Shown one piece after another: positions 43,918 through 52,499 of a stretch of DNA of 64,000 bases. This DNA comes from CAVVIO01 sp963748095 (GTDB lineage: Bacteria > Bacteroidota > Bacteroidia > Bacteroidales > UBA10428). Every line of letters begins with the position of its first letter. The first letter of the stretch is position 1. The DNA lies in assembly GCA_963748095.1 (NCBI GenBank), contig CAVVIO010000024.1:1-64000 (forward strand), in the 5' to 3' direction. Both the position numbers and the translations under genes were made by a program. The notes under the pieces were generated by a model. That model was not told the origin of the DNA, ran no database searches, and worked only from the letters and a program-made list of their open reading frames with translations.

Positions 43918-44643
43918 ATGAAAAATATAAAATCAAGTTTCCTGATTATATCATGCCTATTATTTTTGACTGGATCGGTAAAATCACAGGATATATATTC
44001 AACATCCGGAGGAGAGATGATCTTTTCATGGCCTGAAGTGAATACTTCTGCTGGTTCGGTAAATAAATCAATGCGCTTCACTGCAATGTTTAATTTTGGT
44101 CAATACTGGAACTTTGACATGAATAACAATTTTGGATTTTACTCGGGAGGAACAGTCCGGAATATCGGAATGATCACTAATGAGACTTTAAATATAAATA
44201 ATGTTAATGTAGATTATAAAATCATTCGAAGGGTATATACACTTGGTGTTCCCTTAGCCTTAAAACTGGGATCATTTGATGATAATTTCTTCCTGTTTGC
44301 CGGAGGTGAATATGAGATGGCATTTCACTACAAGGAAAAATACTGGACAAATACGTTCTCAAGAAACGGCCATAAAACCAAATATACTTCCTGGTTCGGC
44401 GATCAGACTCCACGGTTTTTACCTTCAGTATTCGCCGGCATCCAGTTTCCCAGGGGTATCAGGCTTAAATTCAAATACTATCTCGAAGATTTTTTGAATA
44501 ATAAGTATACAAATTCAGACGAAGTAAGCGATCTTACACGTTACACCAAGAGCCAGGTATTTTATTTTGCACTTTCCTGGCATTTGAAATCAAATCATGT
44601 AAAACAAAGAATAAATCAAAATTCTACAGTAACCAGTCTGTAA
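43918..44643 (+). CDS. Outer-membrane barrel-like exported protein
   Basis: 241 residues from the ATG at 43918 (an upstream TTG is in frame but gives no better signal). Signal peptide ends near KSQDIYS. Residues 30-225 look like a small barrel: RFTAMFNFGQYWNFDMN, GVPLALKLGSFDDNFFLFAGGEYEMAFHYKE (read in parts), and IRLKFKYYLEDFLNN. The C-terminus SWHLKSN then a short polar tail is unusual for a barrel, which would normally end in Phe. No family was recognised. It is followed 47 bp later by another exported gene, probably in the same transcript. Confidence 0.6.
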   Translation: MKNIKSSFLIISCLLFLTGSVKSQDIYSTSGGEMIFSWPEVNTSAGSVNKSMRFTAMFNFGQYWNFDMNNNFGFYSGGTVRNIGMITNETLNINNVNVDYKIIRRVYTLGVPLALKLGSFDDNFFLFAGGEYEMAFHYKEKYWTNTFSRNGHKTKYTSWFGDQTPRFLPSVFAGIQFPRGIRLKFKYYLEDFLNNKYTNSDEVSDLTRYTKSQVFYFALSWHLKSNHVKQRINQNSTVTSL

Positions 44644-44690
44644 TGCAAGCTTTTTTTCAATTTAAACCGCTAATCAGGAGTTAATTAAAT

Positions 44691-45791
44691 ATGAATGGTA
44701 AATATTATATTTTTTTATTATCTGCTTTTCTAAATCTGATAAATTTTAACGGAACCGCTCAAAATCTGGCCGCATATCAGGATTACCTGGGTAAATTTTA
44801 CATTTTCGACAGCGGAACTTCAGAAAAAGTAGAATACAACCCGGTGAAGTCTTTTAAAGTAGGGGGCACAAGTATTCTTTACGTTGATAACCTGGGCCAT
44901 CTGAAGATGTATTATAAGGGTAAAGTCACAGAACTGGAAGTTGGGGGCGTGACTGATTACTATGCTACAGATTTTCTTGCTGCCTATGCCGTATATGACA
45001 AACTCGTTGTTGTCGATCAGGGAATGGTTCGTTTACTAAGTAACCGCACCGATGCTTATGTTGTGCAGGACAGTCTTATTGCATTTTATGATAAAAATGA
45101 TGAATACCTGAAAGTATATTACAAAGGCGAAATCATAAAAATTGAATCGGGAATTGCAGGTCGGCCAATCGAAAAATTTAAAAGCGGGGACAATATTGTT
45201 GCATATATATCTTCCTATTCAAAAAATTTCAAAATTTTTTACCATGGAAAGGATACTACTATCATACCTTATGTTGGACGCATATCTTTTACAGCAGGAA
45301 GAGACATGGTGGCCTATGTGGATGAACAGGCACAAAATTTTAATGTGTTTTACAAGGATTCCATCTACAAACTGGAAGATTTCCCTCCTATGTCCTACCA
45401 GGTAGGCGATGGTTTTTTAACTTATGTGGATCAACAGGGAGAATTTAAATATTTTAAAAATGGTAAAACTCAAATAATAAGTGAATATACACCTGACAGC
45501 TATGAAGTTCAGGATTATGTAATTGTCTATACAGAAAATAATTATTTTAAAACATTTTACAAAAATCAATCTTATATTATTGAACATTATCTGCCTACAA
45601 GCTATAAAATCGGATGGCATACTATTGCTTATGTTGATGCAAACAATCATATCTGGATATTCAAAGACGGTGAAAAAAAATTCTTTACAAACGACTTTAT
45701 AAACACATTCGATATTTACAGGGATTTGATAGTTATGAATGTGAAGGTGAACCGTAACATTATTTACTATAATGGCAAATTTTACAAATAA
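44691..45791 (+). CDS. Exported protein of about eight 40-residue beta repeats (propeller-like)
   Basis: 366 residues with a signal peptide ending near GTAQNLAAY. The whole mature protein is built of about eight repeats of roughly 38-42 residues with the pattern (S/T)(F/Y)(K/Q/E)V-G-x-(V/I)-Y-V-D-x-x-G/N-x-(F/L)-x-x-(F/Y)(Y/F)-K-(G/D/N), for example SFKVGGTSILYVDN, MVAYVDEQAQNFNVFYKD, SYQVGDGFLTYVDQQGEFKYFKNG and SYKIGWHTIAYVDANNHIWIF. This is a repeat architecture like a beta-propeller, but I recognise no family. Role unknown. It follows the barrel-like gene at 43918 by 47 bp. Confidence 0.65.
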   Translation: MNGKYYIFLLSAFLNLINFNGTAQNLAAYQDYLGKFYIFDSGTSEKVEYNPVKSFKVGGTSILYVDNLGHLKMYYKGKVTELEVGGVTDYYATDFLAAYAVYDKLVVVDQGMVRLLSNRTDAYVVQDSLIAFYDKNDEYLKVYYKGEIIKIESGIAGRPIEKFKSGDNIVAYISSYSKNFKIFYHGKDTTIIPYVGRISFTAGRDMVAYVDEQAQNFNVFYKDSIYKLEDFPPMSYQVGDGFLTYVDQQGEFKYFKNGKTQIISEYTPDSYEVQDYVIVYTENNYFKTFYKNQSYIIEHYLPTSYKIGWHTIAYVDANNHIWIFKDGEKKFFTNDFINTFDIYRDLIVMNVKVNRNIIYYNGKFYK

Positions 45792-45942
45792 TTCAAAAAG
45801 TCAAATTCAGTATAATTCTTGTCCATTATCTTCATCCAGTTTTACTGATATTTAATTTTTTTTCGAATAATCAGTTACTTCTGAAAACCGCATGTCTAAA
45901 ATTTTGTTTTAAATAAAATTGAATATCAATGATTGTTAGCTT

Positions 45943-46641
45943 ATGGCAAATACGGATCAGATAGCTTTAGTAACTGGTGGTAATCGTGGTATAGGACTGG
46001 AAATATGCCGCCAGTTAGCAGATAAAGGAATGCATGTAATACTGACATCACGTTCCGAAGAAAAAGGGATGAAAGCTGTTAAAAGCCTGCAGAAAAAGGA
46101 TTACCGGATTTCATATTATCATTTAGATGTTACTGATGAAGAAGATATCCTGAAGTTAAAAATTCATCTTGAAAAAGAGTTTGGTAAACTGGACATACTT
46201 GTAAACAATGCAGGTATTCTAATTGATAAAGGATCGCTTACGGGAACTTCTACCTCTGTCATTCGCGAAACCATGGAGACCAATTTCTTTGGACCCCTAA
46301 ACCTGATAAAGGCCATGGCGACGCTTTTGAAAAAAAGCACGGATGCCCGGATAATAAATATGTCGAGTGGAATGGCATCACTAAATACTATGGGAAGCGG
46401 ATCTCCGGCATACCGGATATCGAAAGTTACTTTGAACGCCCTTACTATTATTCTGGCAAATGAGTTAGGATCATCTGTTAAAGTGTATACTATGTCTCCC
46501 GGGTGGGTAAGAACCGAAATGGGTGGGTCCGGTGCTCCAAGAAGTGTGGAAGAAGGAGCCGACACGGCCTTGTGGCTGGCAACTGCAGAAAATATCCCTG
46601 ACGGAAAATTTTATCAAAACAGGAAAGTGATCGAATGGTAG
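45943..46641 (+). CDS. Short-chain dehydrogenase/reductase (SDR)
   Basis: 232 residues. The Rossmann N-terminus is LVTGGNRGIGLEICRQLADKG, followed by NNAGI at about 86-90, the catalytic Ser in INMSSGM, and YRISK (Tyr-x3-Lys) near 152-156. All three catalytic residues are therefore present. It should be an NAD(P)-dependent oxidoreductase of carbonyl/alcohol substrates; it resembles plant-type carbonyl-reductase-like SDRs. Substrate cannot be assigned. It ends about 100 bp before the convergent TPR gene. Confidence 0.92.
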   Translation: MANTDQIALVTGGNRGIGLEICRQLADKGMHVILTSRSEEKGMKAVKSLQKKDYRISYYHLDVTDEEDILKLKIHLEKEFGKLDILVNNAGILIDKGSLTGTSTSVIRETMETNFFGPLNLIKAMATLLKKSTDARIINMSSGMASLNTMGSGSPAYRISKVTLNALTIILANELGSSVKVYTMSPGWVRTEMGGSGAPRSVEEGADTALWLATAENIPDGKFYQNRKVIEW

Positions 46642-46744
46642 AAAAATGCCTAAATCATTTATTCCATAATTGAAGAATATCAGCAATTTTGTTTATTTAA
46701 GTGGTGTGTGATATCTCACCAGCTCTTTTAAAAAAGTTGCTAAT

Positions 46745-48985
46745 TTATTTATGGGTGTTAATTTTCAGATAGTCCAGCATTAATGGAATATCGAATACCG
46801 GAATCCCAAGACGTACTAGATGTTTGCTGTCTTCCTCAAATACTTTTGAAAACCAGTTAATATCCAATTCCGATTTGATCAGGCTGATTTTATAGTTTTC
46901 AATTGCCCCGCTTTTGTTTCCCATGCACCAGAGAACGTGCCCCATGTTCATGTAATCATTTTTATTACCATCATTGGCAATTACTTTTTCAAAATATTTC
47001 TTTGCTGCTTCGAACTTACCCAATATAAAAGTACACCAGGCAATGGGTCGATGTACGCGAATATTTTTCGGATCGAGGTATTCCACTTTATAATAATATT
47101 TCAAAGCAGTCTCATAATCTTCCATATCCATATGAGCATGCCCCAGGTTTATCTGAATGTACAAATTTTCAGGATCAAGTTTTTCAGAATTCCTGTAATA
47201 TTCCACCGCTTTCGGATAATTTCCCATCTTCCTGTAACACAACGCTATCTTATTTTGCACCCAAGTTCGGTTTTTATCCAGGTATTCGGCTTTCTGATAC
47301 AATTCGAGTGCTTTATCGTACTGTTCCAGTTGCTGATAACAGTAAGCTGTTTTTTCAAATAACTCATAATTCCGTCCGTCAGAAGCAAGTCTTTCGAATA
47401 TTTCAAGCGCTTCTCTGAAAAAATTTTTATGAAAATAGAATTCGGCAATGTTCCTTAAAACAGATGTGTCTTCTACCAGAATGTTAAAAAAGGCGGCATT
47501 GTGAATGTCAAAGGTATAATTGAATACATCCTTGAATTCGTGTTTGAGCGGATGCAATTTAAAGAACCGGTAAAGATCCTGGATATATTGTGTAAAAACA
47601 GCTTTTTCTTTCGATTCACTGTTGATGATTTCATCATCTTTTTCCATTTCGTTCATGGCATTAATTTCCATGTTGAATAATTCAACCATCATCGATTGCT
47701 GTGCAGCGGGCATATACCTTACATTCATGCAGAAAGAATACTTATCGGAATTACACAGAAAAGTGGTGCGCTCCAATCCTTCAAGAAATTTACCTGTATC
47801 AAATTCTCCTTCTACATTATTCATTTCCAGCGAAATACTTTCATTATCGCTATAAAACGGCATAAACCAATGGCTGATCTCATCGAAAAAGTCAAAACGT
47901 TTCAACATGGAAAATGCACTCAGAAAGACATCCGATCCTTCGAGCTGCATATTCGAGAATTCTTCTATTTTACTGTAAAGTTCTGGTGAATCTTCAAATA
48001 CCGTTTCCCATTCCGGATTTTTATCCTCTATTGATTTCGATGATAAAATATCATCAAGGTTCAGTTTTTCTTCCAGTGTAGACCTCAGCTTCCACATTTC
48101 CGGAATGATTTCTTCATTTATTTTTTTAGTGATCTTTTCAGTCTCACGGGTTTTGTTAAACTGAATGATAATGGCTTCAATATTTTTCGTGATTCTTTTG
48201 TCACCCTGAATAGCTTTTAACCGCTGAATAATTTCAGGATATAATTTCAGGCGACTGTCGTAAATATATAAACCAAGCACAAGACCTGTCAAAGCCCTCT
48301 GCCAGATCTGGTTTATTCCGGATTCATAGTACCCGAATAATAAACTGATTTTTGCCGGATCGAAATGACGCAATAAAGATAAAGTAATGGCGCTGACAAT
48401 CTGGCATTTATCATGCCACGGAACTTTGTCGGATTTACCAAATCCCGATACCAGCTTTATTTCCGATTCCCCGAACCGGTCAGTCAGCCAAATTATCCGG
48501 AATATATTATTCAGGTTTTGATCATAATCCTGCTTATGAGTTTGAGAAGTTGATTTTTTTAAACCTGCCGATGATTGTAAAAGTTGTTCGATTTCCTGTT
48601 CGAATGCCAGTTTGTCAATTATTTCCGAAGTATCCTCTTTCAGGGTTGAATTTTCTATAATATTCTCTTTGAAACGATAATAACTTAATAATCTTTTATT
48701 AAGGATAATATCCTCTTTAATATCATCATTAATTTCAAGCAAAGCCCGTAACAAATGATTGTAAACCTTTTCCTTTTCAGGATCATCGCTGAGTTCGAAA
48801 GAATACTTCAGCATATTCTCATAAGTGAGATAATGATTATTCAGTTGATTTCTGTAATCAATATTCAAACAATCAACTGATAATTCGAATAATTTATCAA
48901 ATGCTTCCTTTAATTGCCGTCTGGAAATAAATTCAAGTATTTGATTGTATTTATTATTTAAATCCGAGTAAGTCATACCTGTCAA
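46745..48985 (-). CDS. Large TPR-repeat protein, function unknown
   Basis: 746 residues, no signal peptide. The N-terminal 450 residues are helical and rich in Glu/Lys/Leu, without a recognised domain. From about 540 on, tandem TPRs are clear: AEFYFHKNFFREALEIFERL, AYCYQQLEQYDKALELYQKAEYLD, ALCYRKMGNYPKAVEYYRNSEKLDP, NLGHAHMDMEDYETALKYYYKVEYLDP and AWCTFILGKFEAAKKYFEKVI. It is probably a scaffold or regulatory protein in the cytoplasm. It is flanked by the convergent SDR and an intergenic region at 48986-49280. Confidence 0.8.
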   Translation of the reverse strand: MTGMTYSDLNNKYNQILEFISRRQLKEAFDKLFELSVDCLNIDYRNQLNNHYLTYENMLKYSFELSDDPEKEKVYNHLLRALLEINDDIKEDIILNKRLLSYYRFKENIIENSTLKEDTSEIIDKLAFEQEIEQLLQSSAGLKKSTSQTHKQDYDQNLNNIFRIIWLTDRFGESEIKLVSGFGKSDKVPWHDKCQIVSAITLSLLRHFDPAKISLLFGYYESGINQIWQRALTGLVLGLYIYDSRLKLYPEIIQRLKAIQGDKRITKNIEAIIIQFNKTRETEKITKKINEEIIPEMWKLRSTLEEKLNLDDILSSKSIEDKNPEWETVFEDSPELYSKIEEFSNMQLEGSDVFLSAFSMLKRFDFFDEISHWFMPFYSDNESISLEMNNVEGEFDTGKFLEGLERTTFLCNSDKYSFCMNVRYMPAAQQSMMVELFNMEINAMNEMEKDDEIINSESKEKAVFTQYIQDLYRFFKLHPLKHEFKDVFNYTFDIHNAAFFNILVEDTSVLRNIAEFYFHKNFFREALEIFERLASDGRNYELFEKTAYCYQQLEQYDKALELYQKAEYLDKNRTWVQNKIALCYRKMGNYPKAVEYYRNSEKLDPENLYIQINLGHAHMDMEDYETALKYYYKVEYLDPKNIRVHRPIAWCTFILGKFEAAKKYFEKVIANDGNKNDYMNMGHVLWCMGNKSGAIENYKISLIKSELDINWFSKVFEEDSKHLVRLGIPVFDIPLMLDYLKINTHK

Positions 48986-49218
48986 AATGTTAGATATTCC
49001 GTTCTGCCATTACTGACAATATTAATAATTTTTAGAACTTTATTTCACTATAATAAGAATTTAGCATTGAATTTTAAACCAGAAAGTCCTTAGAATAAGG
49101 AATAAACCACATTTATTGTTCAAATTACCGAATTCCGTAGTTGTGAATATATAATAGAATTGCAAAAATCAGGCCGTGTAATATATATAATTTGCATGTC
49201 AGGTTGAAGAATAAAAAA
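48986..49218. other. Intergenic region upstream of the TPR gene
   Basis: About 230 bp AT-rich sequence between the TPR gene start and the terminator hairpin at 49219. No gene or further structure was seen. Confidence 0.4.
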
Positions 49219-49244
49219 GGCAGGAAAATCAATTATTTCCTGCC
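49219..49244 (-). terminator. Terminator after the 49281 gene
   Basis: GGCAGGAAA and TTTCCTGCC form a 9-bp perfect stem (8-nt loop). On the minus strand it is followed by TTTTTT and lies 37 bp past the 49281 stop codon. Confidence 0.8.
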
Positions 49245-49280
49245 CTTTTGTTAAATGTTTCCAAATATTACAGAAATTAT

Positions 49281-49493
49281 TCAGGCCACCTCAAGTGTAA
49301 ATAATTCTCTTATCACTTCTTCATGCATCTTCCAGTATTTTTCTTTCACCCATTTCTGCAATTCAATAATTTCATCAGGGTTCAGCCATTTCAACGATTT
49401 AACCAATTCTTTTCTAAAAAGGTATCTGTCCGTGCTTACCTTATCAATAACGATTTTTTGATGTTCAAGCATGATTCCATGGTTTTTAGTCAT
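49281..49493 (-). CDS. Small helical protein, function unknown
   Basis: 70 residues, no signal, mostly charged helix: VDKVSTDRYLFRKELVKSL, then PDEIIELQKWVKEKYWKMHEEVI. It may be a small regulatory or adaptor protein; no family was recognised. Terminators stand on both sides (49549-49568 upstream, 49219-49244 downstream), so it forms its own unit just downstream of hsp20 in the same direction. The complete unit structure is the main reason to accept it as a gene. Confidence 0.55.
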   Translation of the reverse strand: MTKNHGIMLEHQKIVIDKVSTDRYLFRKELVKSLKWLNPDEIIELQKWVKEKYWKMHEEVIRELFTLEVA

Positions 49494-49548
49494 AAGAATA
49501 ACGGTTTATTCATTTTGTTTATTTCAATTGAGACAGGAATAAAAAATA

Positions 49549-49568
49549 AGGCAGGTTTTAGCCTGCCT
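49549..49568 (-). terminator. Terminator after hsp20
   Basis: AGGCAGG-TTTTAG-CCTGCCT is a 7-bp perfect stem. On the minus strand it is followed by TATTTTTTATT, 15 bp after the hsp20 stop. It resembles the 49219 terminator (shared GGCAGG/CCTGCC core). Confidence 0.85.
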
Positions 49569-49582
49569 TTCAAACAATTATG

Positions 49583-50038
49583 TTATGAAATCTTTATTTC
49601 CCTTGCAGGTTTTGGTTTTACCTCTTCTTTTTTAGGGAGGTATACTTTAAGGATCCCATCGGTATAAACAGCTGCAATTTTATCCCCTTCTATTTCATGT
49701 TCAGGAAGTGTGAAAGTACGCCTGAATGATTGGTAGCTAAATTCACGACGGAAGTAATTTCCATTCGAATGCTTTTCTTCATTTTCGGTTTTACTTTCAG
49801 AAGAAATAGTAAGCTGATTGTTGTCCAGTTTAATCTGGAAATCACCCTTTTTCATACCGGGTGCAGCTACTTCAATCTCATACCGGTCATCATTCTCTTT
49901 GATATTAACAGCCGGTAAAGTACTGTTAGTGCTCGAAAAATTGGAATTATTCCAATCCATTAAATCCCTTGAAAAGAAACTATCTATCAGGGAAGGAATT
50001 GATGGAAAGTATCCATCCGATTTTTTTACAATTGCCAT
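49583..50038 (-). CDS. hsp20: Hsp20/alpha-crystallin small heat-shock protein
   Basis: 151 residues. The alpha-crystallin domain spans about 45-140: LPAVNIKENDDRYEIEVAAPGMKKGDFQIKLDNNQLTISSE (read in parts), RREFSYQSFRRTFTLPE and GILKVYLPKKEE, with the conserved A-x-x-x-n-G-V-L-like DGILKVYLP. The C-terminal (I/V)-x-(I/V) anchor motif is REIKIS. It is an ATP-independent holdase preventing aggregation, active as an oligomer. A clear Shine-Dalgarno (GGAGG) precedes the ATG, unusual for this phylum. Confidence 0.95.
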   Translation of the reverse strand: MAIVKKSDGYFPSIPSLIDSFFSRDLMDWNNSNFSSTNSTLPAVNIKENDDRYEIEVAAPGMKKGDFQIKLDNNQLTISSESKTENEEKHSNGNYFRREFSYQSFRRTFTLPEHEIEGDKIAAVYTDGILKVYLPKKEEVKPKPAREIKIS

Positions 50039-50041
50039 GAT

Positions 50042-50056
50042 TCAATCCTCCATAAT
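50042..50056 (-). promoter_or_regulatory. Strong Shine-Dalgarno sequence of hsp20
   Basis: On the minus strand TGGAGGATTGAATC lies immediately before the ATG at 50038, with GGAGG about 8-9 bp from the start. Bacteroidota genes seldom show such a site, and no other gene here has one as clear. Confidence 0.7.
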
Positions 50057-50245
50057 TTTTAAGTCTGCCTTTTTCCCATCTGATGACAGGTTTTGTCAGG
50101 ACAGACAGGTTTAACATCTATTAATTATCAATATAAATCATTGAGAATCAAAACTCATTTTTGCATATTTCAAATTATATGCCAGTCAATTAAATCCCCA
50201 AATTCGTGTTAAATCCTAAGAAAAAATGTCGGTATGCCTGAAAAT

Positions 50246-50258
50246 TTGACAATGTCAA
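50246..50258. promoter_or_regulatory. Possible operator palindrome upstream of hsp20
   Basis: TTGACA-A-TGTCAA is a perfect 6-bp inverted repeat with a one-base centre, about 208 bp before the hsp20 start. Such palindromes can bind dimeric repressors; nothing ties this one to a specific factor. Confidence 0.3.
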
Positions 50259-50440
50259 CTACTTTCCATTAACATTTTCCTGACACAACATAAGGAAACT
50301 AGTAAAACCCATAGCTAAAGAATATGTAACTGCTCAAACAGTTAAATAGTGGCAAGAATTTTCACTTATTATTTCACCTAAAAATGTTAAAAAAACTATC
50401 CAACATCAATTAATCGAAAAATATGCAAACAATACCCAGA

Positions 50441-50632
50441 CTAATATTGTTTAAAAAACTTTCTGAACTCTGTAAAAGCAAAATTATGAAAACCTCCACT
50501 TTCGTCATAAACCCGGAACATCCCGGAACGGTCGCCAATGGAAGGAATAAATTCGTAATTATAGTAATTATTAATTGAATAATTGGCTACTTCATTTGAT
50601 TTGTAGTCGCAAAGGCACTTACATTTACTCAT
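50441..50632 (-). CDS. Small Cys-containing hypothetical protein
   Basis: 63 residues from the ATG at 50632 (an upstream in-frame ATG at 50653 would add seven residues). It starts MSKCKCLCDYKSNEVANYS and ends EFRKFFKQY. The CKCLC cluster near the N-terminus could bind a metal or be coincidental; the rest is aromatic-rich (YNYEFIPSIGDRSGMFRVYDE). No family was recognised and no terminator was found, so acceptance is tentative. It lies alone in an AT-rich region. Confidence 0.4.
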   Translation of the reverse strand: MSKCKCLCDYKSNEVANYSINNYYNYEFIPSIGDRSGMFRVYDESGGFHNFAFTEFRKFFKQY

Positions 50633-50653
50633 AAGACATTTAATTATGTTCAA

Positions 50654-51002
50654 AGATAACGATTAGAAAAAATTATATATTTCTTGTTCTTTAACGTAGA
50701 TTTTAGACTTAATAAATTATTTATTTTAACTGAATAATTTGAATTCAAATATAGATAGTAAAATGATTTATTTTATAATTTTAAATACAGAATTTTGATT
50801 TTACTATTTAGACGGATATATAAAGAAAGGTCACGCGGATTCGGATTAAAATTTATTCAAATTATATGAAGTTATGACTTTGAATAAAAAATAAAGAAAT
50901 TTATTACCGAAATGGTGTGACCAAACGGATTTTTTCCGTCTAAAAAACACATTTATAAATAAATATTTTATGCTTTAACTTATAATAGAATTTAAAAAGA
51001 AA
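50654..51002. other. AT-rich intergenic region upstream of the polyamine operon
   Basis: About 350 bp, very AT-rich. No gene was seen. It should carry the promoter of the arginine decarboxylase operon, but no clear -33/-7 pair stands out. Confidence 0.4.
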
Positions 51003-51596
51003 ATGAAGAATCTGTTAATCAGTAATTTGCCTGGTATCGACAGGAAAGAGGTAACTCCTCAGTTACAGGGTATACTAATCGGTAATCGCATACCCAAAGA
51101 TTACTTTGTCACAAAAGGGACTGGTCAGAGTGATATTACCATACATGCAGGATCGTATCATCTGGCACTAAAAGAAGCGGGAATTGAGATGGCAAATATT
51201 ATGACTTATTCTTCGATATTACCGTCAATTGCAACTAAGATCGACAGGCCTTCGCATATTGAGCATGGAGCAGTTATGGAAACAATCATGGCTGCAGCCA
51301 ACGGTAATGAAGGGGAAGTCACCAGTGCAGGAATCATTTATGGTTGGTTGCGAGACCGGCAGAGCGGAGAAAGATACGGAGGTCTCGTGTGTGAGCACAA
51401 TGGAAACTTTGGAGAACAGGAGCTGGTTGATAAGCTGGAGGCAAGTCTGAATGAATTATATTTCAATGGCTTTGAAGAAAAATATGCATTGGGAGAAATT
51501 GAAAAGATCACAAGTTCATTTATCCCCCGAAAAAAATATGGAACGGCGCTGGTTGCCTTGTGTTTTGTTAATTACCTGGTGCCGATAATTAATTAG
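51003..51596 (+). CDS. Pyruvoyl-dependent arginine decarboxylase
   Basis: 197 residues. The self-processing site is MTYSSILPSIATKI at about 61-74: backbone cleavage between the two Ser would yield a pyruvoyl group on the alpha chain. IIYGWLRDRQSGERYGGLVCEHNG and FGEQELVDKLEASLNELY are also characteristic of the family (Methanocaldococcus PvlArgDC). It converts arginine to agmatine and CO2. It has no signal peptide. It starts a three-gene operon: the agmatinase-like gene follows 10 bp later, which is strong support for this polyamine route. Confidence 0.92.
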   Translation: MKNLLISNLPGIDRKEVTPQLQGILIGNRIPKDYFVTKGTGQSDITIHAGSYHLALKEAGIEMANIMTYSSILPSIATKIDRPSHIEHGAVMETIMAAANGNEGEVTSAGIIYGWLRDRQSGERYGGLVCEHNGNFGEQELVDKLEASLNELYFNGFEEKYALGEIEKITSSFIPRKKYGTALVALCFVNYLVPIIN

Positions 51597-51606
51597 GAGA
51601 GTCCGG

Positions 51607-52455
51607 ATGAACTTTGGTGGCATAGAAGAAGCCTATTCTTCTCTTAAAAAATCTTCTGTCGTTCTGTTACCTGTGCCTTACGATGCTACAAGTACCTGGA
51701 TTAAGGGTGCTGACAAAGGACCCGAAGCTATTTTGGAAGCATCTGCCAATATGGAATTGTACGATATAGAGACCCGGACAGAAGTTTATAAAAAGGGAAT
51801 TCATACAGCACCATCCATCTCAGAATTCGAATCTCCCGAAAAACTGACAGATGAGGTGAAAGAAAAGGTAAACACGTACCTCGAAATGGACAAGTTTGTA
51901 ATAACCGCAGGCGGTAATCATTCTGTGAGTATCGGTGCAGTTATGGCCCATGCAGCAAAATATAAAGATCTGACTGTCCTGCAACTTGATGCGCATAGCG
52001 ATTTAAGGCATGAATACGAAGGTTCGAAGTTTAACCATGCATGTGTAATGGCCAGAGTAAGGGAGCTTGTTCCGATTGTACAGGTGGGAATAAGGAGCAT
52101 GAGCAATGAAGAAACTTATTACCTGGACGAATCACGGGTAATATTTGCGCATGACATGCCTTATAAAGAATCATGGGAGAAGAAAGCTCTTAAATTACTA
52201 ACAAAAAATGTATACATAACGATTGACCTGGATGTGTTCGATCCTTCAATAATGCCTTCTACTGGCACTCCTGAACCGGGAGGTATGCAATATTATGATG
52301 CCATCCATTTTTTGAAGAAAGTAATTCAGCAGCATAATGTAGTAGGTTTTGATGTTGTTGAGCTTTGCCCTAATCCTGAAAATAAGGCTCCGGATTTTCT
52401 GGCTGCCAAACTTATATATCAGTTACTCAGTTACCGGTTTTCCGAATTGGAATAA
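51607..52455 (+). CDS. speB: Agmatinase/ureohydrolase
   Basis: 282 residues of the arginase/agmatinase fold. Manganese ligands are visible in GGNHSVSIGAV, LDAHSDLRHEYEGSKFNHACVM (DAHSD) and TIDLDVFDPSIMPSTGTPEPGG (DxDxxDP). It should hydrolyse agmatine to putrescine and urea, which completes the step after the arginine decarboxylase 10 bp upstream. The start codon follows an AGGAGAGTCCGG stretch. The family is well known; the substrate (agmatine rather than arginine or guanidinobutyrate) is inferred from the context. Confidence 0.92.
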   Translation: MNFGGIEEAYSSLKKSSVVLLPVPYDATSTWIKGADKGPEAILEASANMELYDIETRTEVYKKGIHTAPSISEFESPEKLTDEVKEKVNTYLEMDKFVITAGGNHSVSIGAVMAHAAKYKDLTVLQLDAHSDLRHEYEGSKFNHACVMARVRELVPIVQVGIRSMSNEETYYLDESRVIFAHDMPYKESWEKKALKLLTKNVYITIDLDVFDPSIMPSTGTPEPGGMQYYDAIHFLKKVIQQHNVVGFDVVELCPNPENKAPDFLAAKLIYQLLSYRFSELE

Positions 52456-52499
52456 AATATAGATAACAGGACCATTTCGATTTCAAATTTTAATTAAAA

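Noticed and set aside
50246..50258. Heat-shock CIRCE element upstream of hsp20
   Set aside because: CIRCE has a 9-bp TTAGCACTC inverted repeat around 9 bp; this palindrome is different and shorter.
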